64,000 nt of DNA from Meandrina meandrites (lineage: Eukaryota > Cnidaria > Anthozoa > Scleractinia > Meandrinidae): positions 3,839,501 to 3,903,500 of the forward strand of contig OY855912.1 of the NCBI GenBank assembly GCA_963693305.1. Direction: 5' to 3'. Positions 1 to 10,289 of the stretch are shown one piece after another. The notes under the pieces are model-generated. The model saw nothing but the letters and a program-made list of their open reading frames with translations, ran no database searches and was not told where the DNA came from. Each line of letters starts with the position of its first letter. Positions within the stretch are counted from its first letter, which is position 1. Position numbers and translations under genes: made by a program.

Positions 1-19
1 AACAAGGCAAATCATTAAA

Positions 20-209
20 CCGTGGAGGGGCGTGTTTGAAACACGAAATGGCGAAATACTATAGAGTACTGCCCTAACCAACAAATACAAGCTAACCGCA
101 AGCAAACTGGAGAAAAAGCTAACTGCAAGCAAGTTTCGTTTCGCTATAACTCTGGCTCTTATCTTAAATATTATTTCGCCATTTAGTGTTTTAAACACGC
201 CCTCCGTGG
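20..209. repeat. Fold-back MITE-like element
   Basis: Inverted arms at 20-57 and 173-209 match closely (left arm starts ccgtggaggggcgtgtttga; the right arm is its reverse complement with a few changes). A short internal direct repeat (gctaac-cgcaagcaa / gctaac-tgcaagcaa) sits between the arms. There is no coding capacity. Seen in sequence; superfamily not assigned. Confidence 0.75.
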
Positions 210-1440
210 AACTGATGTTTCGACCATCCGCCCCTCTTTAGGGCTGTGTTAACAATCAGACTGTCAGCTGTCAATTCTCGTATCATTTGACATTCCTGTT
301 CCCCATACCAGATGTACATAGTTCCGCTATGGTTTATTCCAAATGGTGGATGGTAACATTATTTCTAATTGTGTAAATTGATCACAGCAAGCCTCTAATG
401 GGACAGCCTGTAACGTAGATCTCTTTTGGCGCGTCACGCAAAAATCGAGAGAAAAGTTTGCGTGACAAGGCCGAATTAAGAATGCGTAACAGACTTCAGG
501 TAGGCTTGTTTTGTTAAAAATGTCTTTTTGGATTACTTTTTCGTATTGCGCAATTATTTAAACGAATTATTTTGTCTTGCATAGCAGCCTAATCGTTTAG
601 TTTATGTTAAAAGAGTGAAATATTTGTGGAACTTTTTAAGTATCAATGATGATTTTAAAATTGAAGTGATAAAGAAAATGTGACTTCTTAAACCTCATGA
701 TTAGTGTGTAACGATGTAAATTTCTAATCAATTACTTCAATAAAGCATCTGTAAATATCCCGTTTTTGTCTGAACCTTCCAAAGGTACGTTTATCACTGG
801 CAAAACACGTCGCGTTGGGTAAAATAGCTTTGAGGGATTTTCCCCGTTTCGCTTTCAATATAAGAGAGCTGTGCAGTATTGACACACTTCACCAGAAGAG
901 AATTGTCCCACATTCACGTGATATTCATGAAGAACTTCCGCAGGGAATTGTCCCGTGCGCGAGATCATGCATCCAGGATTCGATTACTGGCTAATGGACC
1001 AATCACAAGATACATCTGCTTATTACGTCAGATCAGCAAGCCAATAGCAAAAAGGTATGACTGATCACCCGTGGTGCCTGTAACGCATTCAAGATTCTCT
1101 TACGTGACTCGGTCACGGCACAGCCATATAGGAAGGAAAAAGTATTCAAAACTTGCATTCCTTTCCGTTTTTTAAAATGAAAATTGTTTCCTTGAAGTTT
1201 TAGGGGAGTGCATGAAACCTGAAATTTTCCTACTTTCGAGACATTTGAGTCAGTCAGTTGTGATTTGTTTATTGGAGGGCAAAAGGTTACATTCCCCTGT
1301 TTCCACGAAGCTTCAAATTCCTGATTTAATTAGAACTGCTTATAGATCGCTTATACTCCTGTTTCCTCTGGACTGGACCAGCTAGTCGTCCTTTCCTGTA
1401 AATAAACAAGGCTCGATCTTTCAAAACGAAGGTCGTCATT
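210..1440. other. Intergenic DNA upstream of NLR gene 1
   Basis: No convincing gene or RNA is seen. Short open frames here have no recognisable motif. The part next to 1510 probably contains the promoter of the first NLR gene, but no core promoter element can be assigned with confidence. Confidence 0.5.
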
Positions 1441-1510
1441 TCCTTTCGAGATTGAGAGCATTTAGCAAGCTACGTCCATCGACCGTGGAGCTCCGAGTCC
1501 ATCATTCAAG
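1441..1510 (+). other. Non-coding leader exon of NLR gene 1 (5' end unknown)
   Basis: The segment ends agctccgagtccatcattcaag followed by the donor gtaagac at 1511. The same ending (attcaag then gtaa) occurs ahead of the two other NLR genes at 12192 and 25896, in the same relative place, about 1.2-2.5 kb before the HEPN exon. Three-fold conservation of the donor context supports a spliced 5' untranslated exon. Its start cannot be fixed from sequence; RNA reads would decide it. Confidence 0.6.
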
Positions 1511-2157
1511 GTAAGACATTTTTCAAGCCACTTTTTTCTCTGTCGAATTCAAAATTAGCAGTCGATTTAATAAAATCATCTTGAGCAAAAAGCGATGGGG
1601 AAGTTGATGTTTCTACGAAATCGATGGAGTTCCATCATACATGCACTATTCAAACGACGCTCAGGACGTTCGAAGTTGGCGTCGATCGCGTGATCCCATT
1701 TGTTACCATTCGTTTTCAATTCGTGTTTGCTGAAGCTTCCTCTGGTCGCGCGCTCCAGAGGAATAAAAGATCTGTTCGTTTTTAAGATGAATTTTAAAAT
1801 TCAATGAGATATCTTTCACTAGTGAAGTTATACGTAAAGACAAGGCTAGCTTGTATTTCGCAATCGGTTCGTAAACTTTCATTTCTAACGGGACTCGGCG
1901 AATACTTCCTGCCCTTCCTGCTCTTCCTGTGTCGAAGGCGTGCTACGCTCCTCGACTTTGGACTTTTTTCACGCATTCGAAATCAGCAGTCGGTCTTATA
2001 AAATCATCTTGAGCAAGATGCATCAAGATAGTTGCTGTTACATTATCAAAGGTTCGATTAAGCAATCAAAGAAATGATCCACGTTCAACGTTCACTACAA
2101 TGTACAGGAGATCACCAAGTGTCATAATTAACATTTGTGGTGATACGTCGATACACT

Positions 2158-2375
2158 AGTCCCAGGGGGGTACTCGAAGTATACATGACGGGGGGGTCCG
2201 ACGTATTTTTTTGGGTTGAAAATTTACACGCTCGGCATTTTTTTGGGTCAAGTGATCTGTCACGTATTTTTTAGGTCTTAAAAAAATACGCGTATTTTTT
2301 TGGGTCTTAACTCCAAGCGAACCTTATGGAGAAAACGTTTTTTTTTTTTAATTTAAGTCAGGGGGGGACTATTCA
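2158..2375. repeat. Decayed element with repeated TATTTTTTTGGGT words
   Basis: It begins cccaggggggtactc, the same kind of G-run plus TACTC end seen at 15904. It then carries at least four copies of a word close to gtatttttttgggt(c/t) in direct orientation. The right boundary near the gggggggact run is uncertain. Confidence 0.5.
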
Positions 2376-2939
2376 AAACGATTTTCAGCTTTTATAAGGA
2401 AATTTAGTATTGAACAGTAAAGACCGTAATCCGTTGCATTTGAGGATCACGGTCCACACAAAACCCACTATTGTTTCCCTTCAGGCCTGTCGTTACTAAA
2501 CCACAGCTTAAAAAATAGGTCTGCAACGCATACATGTTTGGATTGACTTGCAATTACCATAAATTTCGTACTAGAGAAAAAAAGAAAGGGAAACAATCAT
2601 ATTCCAGGGTACATACCATAACGAGGAATATATTTGACCGAGTTTATGTTTATCAGTAGTTCTCAGTTCGCTGGGAGCCACTCAATGACACGCAGTTCTA
2701 CAAGATTTTTCGATGGTATTTTATCAATTGTAGGATTTTTGTCAGCCGCAGCGACTGAATAGGACGATGGTGCTCTCTGAATCTGTAATAAATATTTCGG
2801 AAAAATACGCCAACAGGATTAAAAAAAGCAAAAAACAAGAACACAGCAGACCCTTGGTTTCGAACCAGAGTGCACTGGATTGGAAGGCGAGAATCACTAC
2901 TACTAGTGTAGCGCCACGGGGTGTGAAAGAAAAGGCCCT

Positions 2940-3505
2940 GGGATTGGCCATTCCGATGTTGCGCAGGGAACTGAGGCGAGTTGTAAAAAATTTCAACCAA
3001 TCGATAAAAGGACACCACCACATGAAAGCTCACATCGACATTGGTCATCTGTCCAAGTATGATGTTTTTAAGAGGGACAGAGGCCAAGTTATGGACCTTC
3101 AAACATGTTCAATCCTAATCTTAATTTTGAGTCAGCGTCCCCAAAAACCATATAAACTCTTAGCATTTTTTATGATTTCTGTGATACTCTAAAAATGGGA
3201 AAACATAGTGACTGTCATCTCATTTTCGTCCAAATAGTAGGCCCATGACAGAATTTTACATTTGTCTCAAAACTGAGAGAAAAAACAAGAGCTGATATGG
3301 TTGTGGGGGACTCTGACTCAAAATTAGAGACTATTGTATGGATTTGACACCATGTTTGATGGTCCATAACTTAGCCTCTGTTCCTCCTAAAAGCATCAAA
3401 CCTGGTCAGATGACCAATGTTAATATGAGCTTTTATGTGGTGGTGTCCGTTTATCGATTTGTTAAACTCGCCCCAGTTCCCTGCGCAACTCCGGAATGGC
3501 CACAG
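2940..3505. repeat. Long fold-back element
   Basis: Inverted arms at about 2940-3105 and 3355-3505 are clearly complementary (for example ggacaccaccacatgaaagc on the left and its counterpart near gcttttatgtggtggtgtcc on the right). The overlapping open frames on both strands are shadows of these arms, since they give the same peptide pattern from either arm. Confidence 0.75.
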
Positions 3506-3767
3506 GTTGAAACTTCTCGTACACACACCGACAAACATTACTGCTCTCAGTGGAATTCTTGCCATTATGTACATTGTGTAAGCCACTCAGAAGCTGTCCG
3601 TATATTCTCCTTGGTAACGAACTGTATTGTATAAGTTTTTATTTTCATACTTTAAGTCTAAACTACGAGACGTCCGACATTTTTTCAGCGAGTCGTGTCT
3701 CCTCGTGTGAAGTAGCTTTCTTGCGCATGCGTGCTCGCTCACATGGCTTACCTCGGCTTGACAATCT

Positions 3768-3879
3768 CGTTCCCAGAGCTGGCGTCCTCCTTGACCAACG
3801 GTCAGGAAACGCGTCTGAGCTTGTCCTGGCTTTGTCCTGGTTTTGTCTCTGGTCAAGAGGGACGCTAGCTCTGGGAACG
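3768..3879. repeat. Small inverted repeat
   Basis: Arms at 3768-3797 (cgttcccagagctggcgtcc...) and 3850-3879 are near-perfect reverse complements around a 52-base loop that contains tandem gtcctggctttgtcctggttt. A short non-autonomous element or hairpin. Confidence 0.7.
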
Positions 3880-3999
3880 ACGTCCGACCCTGAGAGACAT
3901 GCACGAGGGACTACCCATCGTGCAGAGGGTTCACTTTCTTCTCAAATCTGAAATTCATTCAAACACATCTGTCTTTTCAGGAGATAGTCAGTAACGGTC

Positions 4000-6900
4000 A
4001 TGGCTTCTGCAGCTCCGACATTTCATTCCACCAAAGAAACGACCAACTACGCCCGGTTGTGTCGCCTTCTTGTAGATGTGGGTGCACATGTCCTGAGAGA
4101 GACATTCGACAAGAAGCGTCCACCAGGAAACCTGGACACCGTCTTGTCAACTCCCCCAGCACACGGTATATTGCAATCACTTCGAAAGAAAAGAGTCTTG
4201 AATCCTTTACAATGGGGGAAACTGTATCCTGCCATCAGATCTTCAGTTTCATCAAAGAACTTTGACATCACCCTTCTCATGGTCCTGCTGAGGAATATTT
4301 GTGGTCTTGTTCCTCCAGCTTCTGGTTGGGACAGTCTTCCTTCTGTGACAGACACAACCCTTGAGGCAGATATTGTTCGCATCAAGTGCTACAGAAACAC
4401 AGTTTACGGTCATGCCAGCGAAGCCTCAGTTGATGACGCAACATTCAATCAATACTGGCAGGACATCCAAGATGCACTTGTGAGATTGGGAGGAGCATGT
4501 TACCAAGGTGCTGTTGATGATCTCAAGACTGAATGCCTGGATCCTGATTTTGAGGAACACTACCAAGAGCTTCTTAAACAGTGGGTAAAAGATGAGGTCA
4601 GCATTAAGGAAAGATTAGATGAAATCGAGCAAAAGTTTGCAAGGAAGCTAGATGACTTGAAAGAATCAATTGACAATCCTGAATGTAAAGCAACTGTTGA
4701 AGGTTAGGAATGGATAAATAGCTTAACGTTCTTAGATTATTTGAAAGGGAAGTTGGTATTTTTGTATTAAATTCTGAATTAAGAAGTAAATATGGGTGGA
4801 AGTTTGCTTCTTTATTAACCATACACGAAGCTCGCAAAGGCCAATAATGCTCCATAGGAGAGGGAGGGTACTAGGTAATCCGCACGAACTACTCGTAACG
4901 CGTGCAACAACGCTATGACTGGCAGAGATGTCCAGATTTTTCACGCCTAATAATCGATTTTGCTCCCCAAGGCTATAACTTGTCAATCAAACCGGAAGCA
5001 AAGTAAGTCGAACGTAATTAAAAGGCACGAGTAAAGTATGGCTTTCAATCCCCAGCTAAATCCAGTCAACAGGCTAACGCCCACCCAATTTGGAAGACGT
5101 TTCTATTATTGGACGATTGATATACCGTAATGATTCGATTTAGCGCCCGGGGCGCTTATTTACTTTTGGCAACTCAAGGGAGGGCGCTTATTCGAGACAG
5201 GGCGCTTATTCGGGACAGGGCGCTTATTTAATTTTTTGAGAATCAACCAAATGTTCAAAACAAAACTTTGATAAATATTAAAATAACTAACAATAATATA
5301 ATCTGTAACAGTAACAAATTGTTGAAAGTTCAGTTACTTTTAAAATAATTGTTCATTTTAGCAGTAGATATATACATGTACGGTACGGTGAATGTTCATG
5401 AGTTTATCCACGGTACTTAACTATAACAAAAACTGTAAGAATGGGGGCGCTTATTGGAATAGGGGCGCTTATTTACAAAAACACATTCTATGGGGGGTGC
5501 TTATTCGGAAGGGGGGGCTAAATCGAATCATTACGGTAATAATTATTGGACGATTGACGTCAATCGTCCAATAATAGGAAAATTATTGGACGATTGAACG
5601 GCTTTTATATCAACTTGAAAAAAGAGATAAAATAATACGGTTCAAGAATCGGCAGTAATATGTAATTTTGTTACTTTATTTCCCCGAGGAAATAAATATT
5701 GTATACATATTCACATATTTAAATGCGGCTTTCTGTTTGAATTTTAGATGTAACGGCCTACACAAGCGCGTTAAAGGCATCAATTAAAAGCCGAACGGAA
5801 CACCAGACCATGACCACGCCCACCATTGCCAGTGTAAGAACAGATGACATATTCACTAATCTTCTCATACAACGTGGACAAAAGCCCGTTGACCGCATTA
5901 GTATGGGAAGAAAGGAACGCCTTCGTCAGTACGGTCAAGTGAGTGAGACTCACCGAGTCAAGCACTGTCAGGAAATATTTATTCCTGCTACTGATGGGAA
6001 CCCAAATCCCAAATCAATTCTTCTCACTGGAAAAGCAGGCATTGGAAAAACTTTGTTTTCCCAAAAGTTGATGCGAGATTGGGCTGACGACAAACTATTC
6101 CAGACACAAAAAAATGCTGAAATTCCCGATTTTAAGTTCGCATACTTGCTGACTTTCCGTCAATTGAATTTACTTAGGGATAACAGTGTCACCCTGAGAG
6201 AACTCTTGAACCGTTCTTTAGTGCTGGATGAACACTCGAATATCGACGAATCTTTATTTGAATACATCGTAAATCATTCTGAGGAAGTTTTGATTGTCAT
6301 TGACGGGTATGACGAGTGTTCACAACAAGATTACATCGCAAGCGATTTGGATGAACAGTACTCGAATAGCACTCAAGAGAAAATGCCAGTAGCCGCACTG
6401 TGTGCCAAGCTAATAAAAGGCAAGATTTTGAGAGGTTCAGTCGTTATGATAACGTCAAGATCCGATGAATCTGAAAAGATGAACAGGATTCACTTTGATC
6501 AATATGCAGAAATTACAGGATTTTCCGAACAGCAGGTCAAAGAATACATTGGAAAGTATTTCCAAAAAAAGGAAAACATGAAGAACGCTGTTCTTGATCA
6601 TATCACGAAGAATGAGGATCTTGTTAGCTTTGCTCATATTCCCGTGCTCTGTTTTCTGATGTGTTCATACATGGAGTATATTCTAAAGGAATCAATGAGC
6701 ACTAATGCTCTTCCCGTTAAAAGAAGTGATCTTTATTTTGAAGTTGTGAACAGATTCGTATTGGACCATAATAAAAAGGAAATTCCTTCTGAAGTTACGC
6801 TTGATAAGCTTTCTGAGTTAGCAGCTCAACTGCTTCTGGAGAAAAGATTTCTTTTCGTTGAAGAGGATATGAAAAATTTTAGTTTAGAAGAAGTTGAAAC

Positions 6901-8611
6901 CCTGAGAGCAAGCGGCCTTCTTCACTGTGGTCCTCCATTCTGGAAATCGTTTTCGCAAGTGACGAAACGCTTTTGTTTCACTCACCTTACACTCCACGAG
7001 TATTTGGCGGCTCGTTGGTTTGTGAAGAGAAAAGAGATACCCTCCGCACAAAGTGTATCCTCAATGGTCTTTCAATTCATGTCTGGGATTCTATCGAAGG
7101 GAAAAGATAACGAATCGATGGAGAAATTACTTGAAGCACTGCCATCTTCAAACGAAAGCAAAGACATTCTTCTAAGAGCCAAGTGTCTCACTGAGTATGA
7201 AGACAAAGAATTCGCTAAAAGTATCGTAAAGAAACATCACAGGCTGTTTTACACTGATGATAATAGAATTGAATTTGAAACGTTAACTGATGCAGACTGT
7301 ATTGCCGTATCATTTTTATTAGACGTCTTCAGTTCATTGAATGAAGAAGCCGATACAAGACATCAAATATTTTCTGAACAGACATTTATTGTTGGGTTGA
7401 TAATCCGTTCTTCAAATTTAACACAGTCTGGAGTAAGACGAATCTGTAGTTCATTGGAGAAAGACTTCTGTGACGTTAACGAACTGTCGCTGATTTATTG
7501 TCAGTTAAATGATGAATGTGCTGATAGTCTATCTCAAGCGTTACAATCATCAGCCTGTCAAGTAACCTTACTATATCTGACTGGTAATCAGTTCACGGAT
7601 GCCGGTGTTTTCAGTCTATCACAAGCGTTACAATCATCAGCCTGTCAAGTAACCACATTATATCTGGGTGGTGATCAGATCACCGATGCCGGTGTTTTCA
7701 GTCTATCTCAAGCTTTACAATCATCAGCCTGTCAAGTAACCACATTATATCTGGATGGTGAGAAGATCACCGATGCCGGTGTTTCCAGTCTTTCTCAAGC
7801 GTTAGAAACATCCTGTCAAATAACCTTACTAACACTGGGTGGTAATCAGATCACCGATGCCGGTGTTGTCAGTCTATCACAAGCGTTACAATCATCAGCC
7901 TGTCAAATAACCTCACTTAATCTGTATTGTATCACCGATGCCGGTGTTGTCAGTCTATCACAAGCGTTACAGTCATCAGCCTGTCAGATAACCACACTAT
8001 GTCTGACTAGTAAACAGATCACCGGTGCCGGTGTTGTCAGTCTATCAAAAGCGTTACAATCATCAGCCTGTCAAGTGACCACACTTGGTCTGAGTGAAAA
8101 TCAGATCACTGATGCCGGTGTTGTCAGTCTTTCTCAAGCGTTACAATCATCAGCCTGTAAAGTAACCTCACTTGATCTGAGTATTAATCAGATCACTGAT
8201 ACCGGTGTTTTCAGTCTCTCTCAAGCGTTAGAAACATCATCCTGTCAAATAACCTTACTCAATTTGGGTGTTAATCAGATCACCGATGCCGGTGTTGTCA
8301 GTCTATCAGAAGCGTTACAATCATCAGCCTGTCATGTAACCTCACTAGATCTGAATGATAATCAGATCACTGATGCCGGTGTTGTCAGTCTATCTCAAGC
8401 GTTACAATCATCAGCCAGTCAAGTAACCTACCTAGATCTGAGTTATAATCGGATCACCGATGCTGGTGTTTTCAGTCTCTCTCAAGCGTTACAATCATCA
8501 GCCTGTCAAGTAACCGAACTAGATCTGAGTAATAATCAGATCGCCGATGCCGGTATAGAATGTCTTGAACATCTGAGCCGTGAAAAAACGTATCTTTTTC
8601 TGCATTATTAG
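4000..8611 (+). CDS. NLR gene 1: HEPN(DZIP3-like)-NACHT-LRR receptor
   Basis: Two coding exons, 4000-4702 and 5748-8611, joined in phase 1 (donor gaag/gttagg, acceptor attttag), give 1,188 residues. The start ATG lies 19 bases after acceptor 3980. Residues 1-180 are a DZIP3/hRUL138-type HEPN domain with R132-N133...H138, resembling the R-x4-6-H site of HEPN ribonucleases. Residues about 187-226 look like a coiled coil. NACHT follows: Walker A GKAGIGKT at 329-336, Walker [11 protein letters not shown] at 415-424, a sensor-like MITSRSDES, and [12 protein letters not shown] at its C-terminal end. The C-terminus has 12 ribonuclease-inhibitor-type LRRs of about 29 residues plus a cap. Likely a cytosolic pattern-recognition NTPase of innate immunity; ligand unknown. 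Paralogues at 14681 and 27108 share every junction. Domain assignment is firm; RNase activity and ligand are inference. Confidence 0.93.
5125..5536. repeat. TA-flanked MITE with GGCGCTTATT word array
   Basis: Lies in the intron of NLR gene 1. Terminal inverted repeats start ccgtaatgattcgatttag and end in the reverse complement at 5536, each flanked by TA, as in Tc1/mariner insertions. Inside are about seven direct-orientation copies of ggcgcttatt(t/c), four near the left end and three near the right. No transposase. It sits inside another repeat built on attattggacgattga. Confidence 0.8.
5541..5600. repeat. Perfect palindrome plus partial copy
   Basis: attattggacgattgac is followed directly by its exact reverse complement (5542-5575, 34 bases, no loop). 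A further direct copy of tattggacgattga begins at 5584, and another lies at 5106-5120 on the far side of the MITE, which suggests the MITE inserted into this element. Confidence 0.75.
7508..8539 (+). repeat. LRR-coding tandem array of NLR gene 1 (12 units, ~87 bp)
   Basis: Twelve coding repeats of 81-87 bases, consensus [20 protein letters not shown] plus a variable T-x-L-x-L-x-x-N-Q segment. Units 1, 4 and 5 are shortened by one or two codons without breaking the frame. Repeats 4 and 9 share a divergent QALET...CQITLL signature five units apart, pointing to block duplication. All are in one exon. Confidence 0.95.
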
Positions 8612-8620
8612 AATGAGTGT

Positions 8621-8633
8621 AATAAACAATAAA
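8621..8633 (+). promoter_or_regulatory. Likely polyadenylation signals of NLR gene 1
   Basis: Two aataaa hexamers at 8621 and 8628, starting 10 and 17 bases after the stop codon. Position is plausible but very close to the stop; a distal site in the duplicated 3' region is possible. Confidence 0.4.
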
Positions 8634-8661
8634 AAGAAATACGAGGTATGCATACAATACT

Positions 8662-8960
8662 TATTTTTTTTTGTAAATATATAACGACATTCACAAGTCC
8701 GCATAGATATAGTTTTGTATTCAATTAGATTTAAACCTTAGTATTTTATCATCCTGTTTTTAGCATAGTTTTTTTCAGTGCTTAGGAACTGTTTTTAAAG
8801 TTGTATGATACGAAACAATTCTTTTTTTTTTTGTAAATATATAATTACGTTCACAAGTCCGCATAGATATAATTTTTGGATTCAATTAAATTTAAAACTA
8901 AGTAGTTTATCATCCTGTTTTTAGCATACTTTTTTCAGTGCTTAGGAACTGTTTTAAACT
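8662..8960. repeat. Tandem duplication in 3' region of NLR gene 1
   Basis: Units 8662-8802 and 8822-8960 are close copies (each starts with a T run then ttgtaaatatataa and ends gtgcttaggaactgttttaaa). A related single copy follows NLR gene 2 (from about 19455) and NLR gene 3 (from about 30657), so this is ancestral 3' flank that was then duplicated after gene 1. Confidence 0.75.
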
Positions 8961-8989
8961 TCTGTACATAAACATTAATCAGCTGGTAG

Positions 8990-9771
8990 TTTATGGCAAT
9001 GGCTGAGGTTTTCCTAGATTGTTGTAATGATTAGAATGTTCTGTATTTATTGTAACATTTGTTTTGAGAAAAAGTCACTATGTGTCATGACTTTGTGAAT
9101 AAGATTTATCTCGATATTGATTTATTTGTTATTGGTGAAACCTTGTCTGTTATAGTAAGCTCTCCTATGCAGCGCGTATGGATAACACTAAGATCAAACA
9201 GGAAAAAAATAAATTTATGTGTGCTGTGTGGCACTTTACAAATACAAAAGAGTGAAAAGAAGTTCTCACTAAATGAGTATTAAGTGCCTTGGAAAAAGTT
9301 CACAGTTCCATTACGTTTGGGGCTTAGCCCTTCATCAGTGGAAAGCCAAGATTTGTGTGACTGTCTCAAAGGGGAGCTACAACCATGGTCACAAGTGTTT
9401 ATTTACACACATTTTGCCCCACCCCACCCCTATGGAATGTTGATAACAAAAAAAACATCAATCTGACACATGAGAGTGTTTTACGATTTTCCAAAATTGA
9501 AAGGGGAAACGGAGGTATAGAAACATGTATTTAACAGCTATTTTTGCCATTATTTCATGCTTTTATAAGTTTTTCTACAAAATATGTCCATATTTGTAGC
9601 ATTACTCTTGGGATATTTTAGATTAAATAATAATAAAACTAAAATTCTAATACGACAAAATGGTCACAGAATCGCGAGCGAAGACGATAATTGGCAAGCT
9701 TTTTGAGTGTTTCTCCAACATCCCACGTGGTTTGTTAATAGTTACGCCAATATAAAGCGGACTATTCTATT
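8990..9771. other. Spacer between NLR genes 1 and 2, left part
   Basis: AT-rich DNA with no recognisable gene. The stretch at about 9305-9345 (ggggcttagcccttcatcag) resembles sequence seen at ends of retroelements, but nothing further supports a call. Confidence 0.4.
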
Positions 9772-10044
9772 GTAGAACAAACAAATTCAATTCAATTTAA
9801 ATTTAAAAACGTACGACGGAAATGAAGATAGGCGGGCTTTTTCTGTAATGGCCAATATTTCGACTAGCAGTATTAGTCTTTACAGGGCCAGAGTAGCAGT
9901 GATAATAACATAACGGCTCTATCACTCCTACTCTGGCCCTGTAGACGACTGGTACTGCTACTGAGTCGAAATATTGGCAATTAAAAAGCTCGCCTATCTT
10001 CATTTCCATCGTACTAGCCTTGCAATATAATTTTTTTGTTCTAC
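9772..10044. repeat. MITE with GTAGAACAAA terminal inverted repeats
   Basis: Ends gtagaacaaacaaatt (9772) and ttttttgttctac (10044) are inverted. Inner arms (ggaaatgaagataggcg...; ccaatatttcgact) are nearly perfect complements, with a central gggccagagtag / ctactctggccc palindrome. The same left end is found at 20653 and the same centre at 22935-23035, where it is linked to a THAP-coding fragment, so this may be a deletion derivative of that transposon. Confidence 0.8.
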
Positions 10045-10289
10045 ACTTTGGGTGACGTCGCGCCTCCCTTACTTCAGGTGATCCGGAAAGAAAGTTTCCA
10101 CGAAATTCATCAAATCGTTGAGTGGTCCTCTGCATTTTAAAATTGTGACATCGTGATCTGATTCCATTTATGAAAGGAAAACCTGAAAAAAACTGTATAA
10201 GAGTGCAAGCAGAGCAACAAAATTACTGAGTAAATCTTGGAGAGTACAAATTGACGTTCCCTGGTTATTTTCCAGCACTTTATATTTCC

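Larger units (their letters stand above)
1511..3980 (+). other. Intron 1 of NLR gene 1
   Basis: Inferred intron from the leader-exon donor at 1511 to the acceptor ttttcag ending at 3980. It contains a diverged local duplication (1547-1600 resembles 1972-2028), a G-tract element (2158-2375), a large fold-back (2940-3505) and a small inverted repeat (3768-3879). No coding sequence is recognised. Confidence 0.55.

Noticed and set aside
2698..3192. Overlapping open frames of 93-141 codons on both strands
   Set aside because: They lie in a long fold-back and mirror each other; no domain or codon bias supports a gene.
7508..8539. CRISPR-like regular repeat array
   Set aside because: Period of 87 bases is coding LRR units in an open frame in a eukaryote; no spacers.
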